Under the pieces are notes generated by a model. It was not told where the DNA came from and ran no database searches. It saw only the letters and a list, made by a program, of their open reading frames with translations. Source: Dehalococcoides sp. (lineage in GTDB: Bacteria; Chloroflexota; Dehalococcoidia; Dehalococcoidales; RBG-16-60-22). From it: DNA of 5,529 nucleotides. The position numbers were made by a program, and so were the translations under genes. Numbering within the stretch: position 1 is the stretch's first letter; the number at the start of each line of letters is the position of its first letter. This document shows, one piece after another, positions 1 to 5,176 of the stretch. The stretch covers positions 1-5,529 of the forward strand of contig DAOUZD010000066.1 of assembly GCA_030665795.1 (NCBI GenBank), read 5' to 3'.

Positions 1-167
1 GCGGGAGCATCAATGAGACTGACCGGAAAACCATTCTGGTCAAGAACTCCGGCAGCATAGGCCAGCCAAAAAGGGTAATATATTGTCCCGCCCAAGGTGA
101 CACCAGGGCTTCTCGAAGTTCTAGAGAATCTGCCCTTGAAAGGCGGGTTTAACAACAGGATATTCAC
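1..167 (-). CDS. Probable B12-binding/radical SAM protein, N-terminal 55 codons (cut by window edge)
   Basis: Reading the minus strand from a GTG at 167-165 gives an open frame of 55 codons that continues past base 1. It begins MNILLLNPPFKGRFSRTSRS and later contains YYPFWLAYAAGVLDQNGF and SLIDAP. An N-terminal ILLLNPP strand, then a Y/FP-x-x-L-AYAAGVL helix and a V-x-L-I-D-A strand, is the usual start of the cobalamin-binding Rossmann domain found before the radical SAM barrel in B12-dependent radical SAM enzymes. The cysteine cluster that would bind the iron-sulfur centre lies outside the window, so the enzyme class is inferred from the N-terminus alone. The GTG shares its G with the glycosyltransferase stop (TAGTG), which means translational coupling. 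A weak GAGAG ribosome site lies 9 bases upstream. The partner suggests a role in modifying a cell-surface glycan, lipid or secondary metabolite; the substrate cannot be told. Confidence 0.75.
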   Translation of the reverse strand, partial: MNILLLNPPFKGRFSRTSRSPGVTLGGTIYYPFWLAYAAGVLDQNGFPVSLIDAP

Positions 168-1123
168 TATGATTGTCTCTCAGTCACTTTGCGTATTTGG
201 CGGGGGCGAATTATTTCTTTCCAGAAACCAATGGTGTAGCAAAAGTGCTCAACGAGATAAATGATGGGAATTGACACCAGGTAAATAATGTTTCTTTCCT
301 GGATAGCGAATCTTAAACCGATGGCTCCAATTATGACCAGATAGGCACCGATGAAAGCGGGCAGAATCCAGTAGTTGATGAGCAGTGTGAGCAGCAGCAG
401 GGGGGCAAGCAAAGGGGGAATCGACGGCAAGTCCCAGATGCCGCTTTCCTTTCGCCACCCACCGTAGTAGTACATATTTTGGGCAAACTCCTTCAAACCT
501 CTGCCGTGGTCATGAATAATGGTAGCCTCCGGGACATACAATAGCTTGCCAACCTTTCGCAGCCGGGCGTTTAGTTCTATTTCGTCGGCGCCGGATAGGT
601 CAGGATTAAAACCGCCAAACTTAATCAGGTCACTCCTGCGATACATACTGTTGGAGGCACTGACACTTTTGACAAATTTCCTGGTTGTGAAAGTTCTCCC
701 CTGTATCGACCTCCCACTTCCCAGAAAGGTGGCAAAAGCCAGGTTGATAGCGCGGGTCCATCTCCCTTCACCGATGTTTTCAATCCTGCCACCAACACCA
801 ACGATACCCTCTCCAAGCCCGGCGAGTAGATTGCGCAACCAATCTCCACTCGGGATGCAGTCAGCGTCAGTAAAGGCGATAAATTCTCCTTGCGCATTCT
901 GCAACCCTATCTGCCGCGCCGCGCCACAGGCACCGTAGTCTTGAAAAAACACCTCCACCGGAAATTTCCTGGCTTTTTCTACCGTCTCATCTGTGGAACG
1001 CCCATCAACAACGATAACCTCATACGGTTTAATTGACTGAGAGAAAATCGCCTCCAGGCATCTCTCGACTTTAGCGGCAGTATTCAGTGTCGGTATTATA
1101 ACTGAGATTTTGGGCTCACTCAT
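167..1123 (-). CDS. Family 2 glycosyltransferase with C-terminal membrane helices
   Basis: This 318-residue protein is a GT-A fold, GT2-type glycosyltransferase. Residues 6-17 (SVIIPTLNTAAK) and 36-46 (VIVVDGRSTDE) are the nucleotide-sugar binding start. TDADC at 85-89 is the DxD-type metal site. SNSMYRR at 157-163 and GADEIELNARLRK at 178-190 match the acceptor-side and catalytic acidic region, and HDHGR (204-208) follows. Two hydrophobic spans at about 233-272 and one at about 278-298 should anchor it in the cytoplasmic membrane, with a basic tail at 303-318. The protein probably moves a sugar from a nucleotide donor to a lipid or surface polymer; donor and acceptor cannot be predicted. The ATG at 1123 is the only start that fits the conserved first strand. 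Its GGGAG ribosome site lies only 3 bases upstream, which is tight. It is the first visible gene of a minus-strand operon and overlaps the downstream B12/radical SAM gene by one base. Confidence 0.9.
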   Translation of the reverse strand: MSEPKISVIIPTLNTAAKVERCLEAIFSQSIKPYEVIVVDGRSTDETVEKARKFPVEVFFQDYGACGAARQIGLQNAQGEFIAFTDADCIPSGDWLRNLLAGLGEGIVGVGGRIENIGEGRWTRAINLAFATFLGSGRSIQGRTFTTRKFVKSVSASNSMYRRSDLIKFGGFNPDLSGADEIELNARLRKVGKLLYVPEATIIHDHGRGLKEFAQNMYYYGGWRKESGIWDLPSIPPLLAPLLLLTLLINYWILPAFIGAYLVIIGAIGLRFAIQERNIIYLVSIPIIYLVEHFCYTIGFWKEIIRPRQIRKVTERQS

Positions 1124-1176
1124 CTTCTCCCGCCTTTGCCAACAACCGGTTCCTGAAATGAATTCCAGCTACCGGT

Positions 1177-1206
1177 ATTATCCTGTCCAACTATAAGTTA
1201 TTTTAA
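1177..1206 (-). promoter_or_regulatory. Weak candidate promoter for the glycosyltransferase operon
   Basis: On the minus strand TTAAAA (1206-1201) is followed after 18 bases by GATAAT (1182-1177). The -10 matches the sigma-70-type consensus at 5 of 6 bases and the -35 at 4 of 6. It would give a leader of about 45-50 bases before the ATG at 1123. Two ACCGGT palindromes (1145-1150 and 1171-1176) lie just downstream of or touching the -10, and could be an operator or chance. Confidence 0.3.
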
Positions 1207-1297
1207 CCCAGCCAATCTGTGATAGGCAAGGTTTATCTTCAGCAGAAGGGTCAACTGAAGCAGGTGGCGGGCTTAAAGTTTCAGAACTGGCAAATGA

Positions 1298-1325
1298 TTG
1301 ACGCGCCACACTCACAAGCGATAAA
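1298..1325 (+). promoter_or_regulatory. Candidate promoter for the lipoprotein gene
   Basis: TTGACG (1298-1303) and GATAAA (1320-1325) are separated by 16 bases. They match the -35 at 5 of 6 and the -10 at 4 of 6 bases. Transcription would start near 1332, leaving a leader of about 27 bases with an AAGGAG ribosome site (1347-1352) six bases before the ATG. A TAAACT alternative at 1322-1327 with an 18-base spacer is equally possible. Confidence 0.4.
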
Positions 1326-1358
1326 CTGAGACCGTGTAACCAAGCAAAGGAGAGCTCG

Positions 1359-1757
1359 ATGAAGAGGTTTTTGCTTCCGTTTATAGTATTTACAGTAGCG
1401 GTCGGTCTGATAGCTGGCTGTAGCGGTGAGTCAAAGACCGATGTCGACACAAGGACTGGTGTTAACGTCGTGGAGACAATCAACACTGGCGTTAATCAAG
1501 AGTTTAGTGTCGCTCGGGTATTCGACCTTAATTCTGGCTACATGTGGCGTGAAGACTACGATGAGCGCATGCTTAAGCTCGTAGAGAGCACGATAGACAC
1601 AGAAAAACGGGGAGAGACGAAGATTGTGCTACTCCAGGTTTTCCGATTCAAGGCACTAAAAAAAGGTAAAACCGACATAATTCTTGTCTATCGTCGGGCG
1701 ACCTTAGAAGGACCAGTGATTGCCCGGCAGGAGGTAATCAGCGTTAATATAGAGTGA
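1359..1757 (+). CDS. Small lipoprotein, chagasin/I42 protease-inhibitor-like
   Basis: The product has 132 residues. A basic start (MKR), a hydrophobic core at 4-19 and a lipobox LIAG-C with Cys21 mark it as a lipoprotein exported through Sec and anchored by signal peptidase II processing. The mature part resembles the chagasin-type (MEROPS I42) immunoglobulin-like fold: strand QEFSVAR (47-53), loop LNSGYMW (57-63) in the place of the family's NPTTGYxW, and FRFKALKKGKTDIILVYRR (95-113), the characteristic F-x-A-x-x-x-G-x-x-x-I-x-L-x-Y core. Known members inhibit C1 cysteine proteases through three loops (NPTTG, GxGG, RPW). Here the first is altered, the second is replaced by RGETK (84-88) and the third reads RRATLE (112-117), so inhibition is uncertain; adhesion or envelope binding are alternatives. 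ATG with AAGGAG six bases upstream is a clear start. It appears monocistronic. No clear terminator follows the stop. Confidence 0.75.
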   Translation: MKRFLLPFIVFTVAVGLIAGCSGESKTDVDTRTGVNVVETINTGVNQEFSVARVFDLNSGYMWREDYDERMLKLVESTIDTEKRGETKIVLLQVFRFKALKKGKTDIILVYRRATLEGPVIARQEVISVNIE

Positions 1758-1923
1758 TGCTTTACCACCTATTCCGTATCTATTTCCCTTCACTTTATGT
1801 CAAGTAAAACCCCCCACTCTCCCTTCTTTCAAAAAAGATAGAAAAAAGCACTTAGCTAGCGTGGTCGAGGATGAATTTTCTTGTCCAACCCCTCTACCGT
1901 CGATTTTTTGCCCATCAATTGCC
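1758..1923. other. Non-coding stretch before the candidate small RNA
   Basis: No supported gene is present between the lipoprotein stop and the promoter at 1924. The plus strand has a pyrimidine-rich tract (about 1780-1832, including CCCCCC) followed by A-rich runs (1831-1849). The T/A runs could form only a weak imperfect hairpin with no good T tail, so I do not call a terminator. A CAATTG at 1916-1921 belongs to the inverted pair described with the next promoter. Confidence 0.5.
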
Positions 1924-1952
1924 TTGACAATTGTGGCAGCTTGTGGCATATT
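1924..1952 (+). promoter_or_regulatory. Strong candidate promoter for the small RNA
   Basis: A perfect TTGACA (1924-1929) is followed by exactly 17 bases and CATATT (1947-1952, 4 of 6 matches to the -10). The expected start six to seven bases later falls at G1959, which is the first base of the 12-bp terminal helix of the RNA element. A second -10-like TATGAT lies at 1953-1958. Two CAATTG sites (1916-1921, 1928-1933) bracket the -35 and overlap its edge. TTGTGGCA is repeated at 1931-1938 and 1941-1948 in the spacer. Both could be regulator sites. Confidence 0.6.
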
Positions 1953-1958
1953 TATGAT

Positions 1959-2077
1959 GCTCCAGGTAACTGAAGCAGTAGTGGTAATCCGCTGAGAGGC
2001 AACCGAGTAGGAGCAATCCCAAAGGGAGTCAGGAAGTGGGCTACCGCGAAAGTAAAGGTTACCTGGGGCGCTTTTTT
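1959..2077 (+). ncRNA. Candidate structured small RNA, about 119 nt, family not recognised
   Basis: Bases 1959-1970 (GCTCCAGGTAAC) pair with 2058-2069 (GTTACCTGGGGC) in a 12-bp helix. Two bases later come six T (2072-2077), the arrangement of an RNA whose terminal stem also ends transcription. Inside, 1981-1986 pair with 2042-2047 and 1988-1993 with 2035-2040, around one A/C mismatch. These helices contain four G-U pairs (1961/2067, 1982/2046, 1988/2040, 1991/2037), which would be A/C mismatches on the other strand, so the RNA is the plus strand. The 10 by 10 internal loop holds AGUA opposite GAA twice, as in bulged-G (loop E) motifs. The top (1994-2034) may fold GGA-GCAA-UCC or UCCC-AAA-GGGA. 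A promoter sits at the right distance. AGTCAGGA (2027-2034) recalls the B12 box of cobalamin riboswitches, but the rest of that box is missing and no plus-strand gene follows. It does not match 5S, SRP or tmRNA as I know them. Confidence 0.6.
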
Positions 2078-2100
2078 AGGCACCAGTTTTAGCCTCAGGT
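2061..2100. terminator. Imperfect inverted repeat between the small RNA end and the convergent HPRT gene
   Basis: ACCTGGGGC (2061-2069) can pair with GCCTCAGGT (2092-2100), 9 bp with one G-U on the plus strand. A smaller CTGGGGC/GCACCAG pair is nested inside it. The left arm is the same segment that closes the small RNA, so the two helices exclude each other. The repeat reaches the stop codon of the HPRT fusion (2102-2100) and could act as a terminator or 3'-end hairpin for that gene. The T tract after it on the minus strand is poor. Confidence 0.3.
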
Positions 2101-3548
2101 TAATCTTTCTGGCGACTAATTTTCCTCTTTGGTTTCTTCTCAATGCGGGGGACGCCGATAAAAGGCAGGTTCCGGTACTCCTCCCGGTAGTCCAATCCGT
2201 AACCAACGACAAATTCATCGGGAACTTCGAAGCCGATATAGTCAAGAGGAACATCCAGTATTCGACGCACCCGCCTGTCCAGCAGCGTACAAACCGATAG
2301 GCTGGCCGGTCCCTTGGCGCGCAAGTGGTTGAGGATATAATTGAGGGTTATGCCAGTATCAACGATGTCTTCCACCATAAGAACATGCCTGCCCGCCACA
2401 TTGAGGTCCATATCCTTGGTGATTTTAACTACCGAGTTGTCGTCACCACCGTAATACGATATCGCCATGAAGTCCAAATCAACGGGAACGGTTATCTGCC
2501 GAATTAAGTCAGCCATGAAGCAGAGAAAACCTCGCTGCACACCTACCAGGACAGGCCGGCGGTCAGCATAGTCCCGGGATATTTGCTTGGCTAGCGCTCG
2601 AACTCTTTTCTCAATTTCAGAGGTGGAATAAAGGACGCGACTGATGCCGTGAGCCCGGGTCTGCGCCAGCGGACCGGCACCATACTTGGCCAACAAGTGG
2701 TCGTAGTCTTTTTTGTAAAGCAGGGTTACCTTGACTTCCGGGTACAGCTCCCTGAGCCGCCGCAACTTGCGGTTCTTCTCGGTGACCAAACTCTGCTTGA
2801 GAGTGGTCAGCTCGATGTACAAATCAAGACCGGGCAGATAAAAGTCAGGAGTAAACATTTCAGTGGCTCTCTCACCCTCCCACCTCAGCAGAAAAGAGCG
2901 GGGCTCATACACCCACTCTATATTGTAGAAGTCAAGTATTCGGGTAAATTCCTCCTCACTCGGGTGAGCAAAGGTAACCGCCCGCGCTTTGCGCAACGGC
3001 GTCGCCTCAACCGAGTCCCCTCGCTTTATCACCCCCACTTCTCCTCCCTCTCCAGATGACAAGCCACCGCTAATGGCCAAGGCCGCCATATTGGCCATAG
3101 TGGTCACGAAGTTAATATCCCGATTGCTGAACTCGCTGCGCTCCTTAGTGTAGATTCTAAGGCTGCCCACCGCTTGCCCACCGAGTATTACCGGAATGCC
3201 CACTATTGAGACGATGCCAGCTTTGGCGGCGATTTCGGGAAATTGGATGCGGCTGTCCTCAGCCACTTCAGGTATGATGACAGGCTGGCCGGTGATAACT
3301 TCAGAGAGGCTCACCTCGGCATCGAGCACACCCTTGCGCAGATAGAACTGGGGTAGCCCCCTCGAAGAGCTATGGATTAGCTTCTTTCTATTGGCGTCAA
3401 GGAGTACCAGCGAGGTCCCGGCCTTCATAGACCTAGCGGTGCCCCTAACGATAACCTCAAGTTTTTCTTTGACGCTTGTCGAGGAATTTAAAGCGGCTAC
3501 CGCCCTACGCACTGCTTTGTAGTAGGTCCGTTCTCTGCTTAACGCCAA
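2100..3548 (-). CDS. GAF / PD-(D/E)XK-like / hypoxanthine phosphoribosyltransferase fusion
   Basis: The product has 482 residues against about 180 for an ordinary HPRT. Residues about 20-160 are a GAF domain (SLVLLDANRKKLIHSSSRG at 46-64, GIVSIVGIPVILGGQAVGSL at 111-130), a cytoplasmic small-ligand sensor fold. After a glycine-rich linker (161-172), about 200-290 looks like a PD-(D/E)XK fold: YEPRSFLL (214-221), TPDFYLP (233-239, Asp235), LYIELTTLKQ (243-252, Glu246), then K/R-rich KNRKLRRLRELYP. The canonical lysine two residues after Glu246 is Thr248, so nuclease activity is doubtful. Residues about 303-468 are a complete HPRT: GVQRGF (336-341), SYYGG (364-368), PRPP loop VEDIVDTGITL (392-402) and PDEFVVGYGLDYREEYRNLP (443-462). 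This part should salvage hypoxanthine or guanine with PRPP to make IMP or GMP. The start is TTG with AGGAG seven bases upstream; the nearest upstream ATG is out of frame. Confidence 0.88.
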   Translation of the reverse strand: MALSRERTYYKAVRRAVAALNSSTSVKEKLEVIVRGTARSMKAGTSLVLLDANRKKLIHSSSRGLPQFYLRKGVLDAEVSLSEVITGQPVIIPEVAEDSRIQFPEIAAKAGIVSIVGIPVILGGQAVGSLRIYTKERSEFSNRDINFVTTMANMAALAISGGLSSGEGGEVGVIKRGDSVEATPLRKARAVTFAHPSEEEFTRILDFYNIEWVYEPRSFLLRWEGERATEMFTPDFYLPGLDLYIELTTLKQSLVTEKNRKLRRLRELYPEVKVTLLYKKDYDHLLAKYGAGPLAQTRAHGISRVLYSTSEIEKRVRALAKQISRDYADRRPVLVGVQRGFLCFMADLIRQITVPVDLDFMAISYYGGDDNSVVKITKDMDLNVAGRHVLMVEDIVDTGITLNYILNHLRAKGPASLSVCTLLDRRVRRILDVPLDYIGFEVPDEFVVGYGLDYREEYRNLPFIGVPRIEKKPKRKISRQKD

Positions 3549-3555
3549 CCCAGTT

Positions 3556-3595
3556 CTCCTAATGCCATTGTAGATGGGTTATATATTGTCGTCAA
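3556..3595 (-). promoter_or_regulatory. Strong promoter and ribosome site of the HPRT fusion
   Basis: On the minus strand TTGACG (3595-3590), a 17-base spacer and TACAAT (3572-3567) match the consensus at 5 of 6 bases in each box. The expected start is near 3560, at the AGGAG ribosome site (3560-3556). The leader would be only about 12 bases, just enough to keep the Shine-Dalgarno seven bases before the TTG start at 3548. This leaves no room for a leader-based control element. Confidence 0.6.
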
Positions 3596-3646
3596 CCATG
3601 ACCTGAACGGCACCTTCTGACGAAACGTTTAACGGACTGGCGGCTC

Positions 3647-3698
3647 TTGACAAAGACGGCTCAGCTACCTAAAGTATCCATTACAGATTGGTTATAAT
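3647..3698 (+). promoter_or_regulatory. Candidate promoters of the antiporter gene
   Basis: A perfect TTGACA (3647-3652) is followed after 17 bases by TAAAGT (3670-3675, 4 of 6). A perfect TATAAT lies further down at 3693-3698 but has no good -35 at the usual distance. Either could serve the gene starting at 3728. The ribosome site is AAAGGG (3713-3718), nine bases before the ATG. An 8-bp palindrome AAACGTTT (3623-3630) lies between this promoter and the divergent HPRT promoter. Confidence 0.45.
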
Positions 3699-3727
3699 AT
3701 ACTGCTCGATATAAAGGGTAAATACTG

Positions 3728-5176
3728 ATGCAAGATATTGCTCCAGTAATAGTTTTCGTGGGCGTCCTGATTTTTCTGGCGCATCTTTTTACGGCTATTT
3801 TCAGTCGGACCAGAGTCCCCGATGTTCTCTGGTTAATTATTATCGGCATATGTATCGGTCCCATTCTGGGGCTAGTTTCCCCGACCGAGTTTGGCACCGC
3901 AGGAGCGATTCTGACCACCGTTACCCTGATTATTATCCTGTTTGAAAGCGGCACGGCTCTAGAACTGGTTACCTTGCGCTCAGCTGTCGGCGGCGCCATG
4001 GCGCTGGCCACGACGAGTTTCTTCCTTTCTATGCTAGCTGTCGCCGGGTTCACCCTCTGGCTCACTGACCTGGAGTTAATACCTGCCTTTATTCTGGGGG
4101 CGATTGTTGGCTCTATCTCAGAGGCAATCGTCATTCCACTAGTGAAACAACTCCGAATGAGGAAAGATAGCCAGACCATGCTCTCGATAGAGTCATCAGT
4201 AAATGATGTCCTCAGCATTGTCATTACGCTGGCTCTCATCGAAGCCTATAAACTGGGTGAGTTTCAAATTGCTGCGGTTACCGGCAACGTGATTGCCTCT
4301 TTTCTGGTAGCGATTGTGTTTGGTGTTGTCGGGGCTTTTATCTGGTCAAGGTTCCTCAATAGAATACACGCCATTAAAAATACCATGTTCACTACGGCCG
4401 CCTTTGTTTTTGTCATTTTTGGCATTGTCGAGATACTGGGTTTTAACGGTGCCATTGCCGCCTTGGCTTTCGGTATTACCATAGGCAATGTGGAATCAAT
4501 TCGGTTCTACGTTTTCCGAAAGCCCCAAGCCAATGAGCCAATGGGCCTGAGCCAAACGGAGAGAGCTTTCTTCAGCGAGGTTGCTTTCTTATTGAAAACT
4601 TTCTTTTTCGTCTATCTGGGAATATCTCTGGAATTGATAAGTGGCTGGTTAATTCAGCTGGCCGTAATTCTCACGGTTCTGGTTTTTATCCTTCGTATTC
4701 CGGCGGTTAAAGTTACGGTGAATAAATCGATTCCGGTAAAAGACGCTTCGATTATGGCGATTATGGTACCGAAAGGTTTGGCGGCAGCGGTTTTAGCTTC
4801 AATACCCTTCCAGCAAGGGGTTATCGGTGGGGAACTAATCAAGAATGTTACCTACGGCGTAGTTCTATTAAGTATCGTGATGACTTCCCTGCTTCTTTTA
4901 CTGCTGGGAAAGACAAAACTGTCCAATGCTTACGACTGGATTTTATCTCCACACAAATTGTCCGATTTCTACGGCTGGGTTTTTCTGTTGCCGAGGCCAA
5001 AACTATCGAATGCTTACGGTTGGATTTCTTCACTGCAGAGACCAAAACTCCCGTCCAGGATAAAAACTCTGCCATCGGAAACAAAGTTATATGCCAAAAG
5101 GTGGTTTGTTGATTTTGGCAAACCAAAGAAACCCCTGAATAAGCTGGAAGATAAAACTAAGAGGCCAAAGAGGTAA
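3728..5176 (+). CDS. Cation/proton antiporter (CPA superfamily, Na+/H+ exchanger type)
   Basis: The 482-residue protein is hydrophobic to about residue 394, with roughly 11-13 membrane helices, then has a basic cytoplasmic-looking tail. Signature segments are LFESGTALEL (71-80), the broken-helix segment GAIVGSISEAIVIPLVKQL (124-142), SIESSVNDVLSIV (153-165, with the Asn159-Asp160 pair of electroneutral exchangers), FLLKTFFFVYLGISL (287-301) and MVPKGLAAAVLASIP (346-360, the PxGLAAAVLA helix). It should exchange Na+, K+ or Li+ for protons across the cytoplasmic membrane for pH and ion balance; the ion is not decided by sequence. In many relatives the position of SE (131-132) is TDP or TS/SS, so this site is unusual. 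Residues 397-439 carry 15-residue repeats with no counterpart I know in the family. The ATG has AAAGGG nine bases upstream. It is divergent from the HPRT fusion, and no partner subunit is visible. Confidence 0.88.
   Translation: MQDIAPVIVFVGVLIFLAHLFTAIFSRTRVPDVLWLIIIGICIGPILGLVSPTEFGTAGAILTTVTLIIILFESGTALELVTLRSAVGGAMALATTSFFLSMLAVAGFTLWLTDLELIPAFILGAIVGSISEAIVIPLVKQLRMRKDSQTMLSIESSVNDVLSIVITLALIEAYKLGEFQIAAVTGNVIASFLVAIVFGVVGAFIWSRFLNRIHAIKNTMFTTAAFVFVIFGIVEILGFNGAIAALAFGITIGNVESIRFYVFRKPQANEPMGLSQTERAFFSEVAFLLKTFFFVYLGISLELISGWLIQLAVILTVLVFILRIPAVKVTVNKSIPVKDASIMAIMVPKGLAAAVLASIPFQQGVIGGELIKNVTYGVVLLSIVMTSLLLLLLGKTKLSNAYDWILSPHKLSDFYGWVFLLPRPKLSNAYGWISSLQRPKLPSRIKTLPSETKLYAKRWFVDFGKPKKPLNKLEDKTKRPKR
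4916..5125 (+). repeat. In-frame repeats encoding the antiporter C-terminal tail
   Basis: Three clear units encode KLSNAYDWILSPH (397-409), KLSDFYGWVFLLPRP (410-424) and KLSNAYGWISSLQRP (425-439). Two more degraded units follow, starting KLPSR (440) and KLYAKRWF (453). The shared pattern is KLS-x-x-Y-x-W followed by a hydrophobic stretch and a proline-basic end. The DNA copies (for example AATGCTTACGACTGG and AATGCTTACGGTTGG) differ at several bases, so the duplication is not very recent. Confidence 0.7.

Noticed and set aside
625..938. Open frames opposite or within the glycosyltransferase (both strands)
   Set aside because: They overlap a well-supported gene, have no ribosome sites and no recognisable protein features.
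1237..1260. Inverted CTTCAG/CTGAAG pair upstream of the lipoprotein
   Set aside because: Only 6 bp with a 12-base loop and no T tail; too weak to call a terminator or operator.
1178..1486. Minus-strand open frame over the lipoprotein start and upstream region
   Set aside because: It covers the promoter and signal-peptide region of the lipoprotein; its composition (Ser/Thr/Val/Leu-rich) looks like a complement shadow.
1959..2077. Cobalamin riboswitch, 5S rRNA or SRP RNA as identity of the small RNA
   Set aside because: AGTCAGGA and GTGGTAATCC recall cobalamin riboswitch parts, but the rest of the B12 box is missing and no plus-strand gene follows. The 119-nt length and GCGAAAGTA resemble 5S, but the conserved 5S CCGAAC loop is absent. 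The SRP GGAAGGnAGCA tip is absent.
1952..2254. Minus-strand open frame across the small RNA and the end of the HPRT gene
   Set aside because: It is out of frame with the HPRT fusion, shows no protein-like pattern, and overlaps strong HPRT motifs.
3661..4239. Long minus-strand open frame (192 codons) opposite the antiporter
   Set aside because: It runs antisense to the membrane helices and conserved motifs of the antiporter; its Ser/Thr/Ile/Arg-rich product is what the complement of hydrophobic codons gives.
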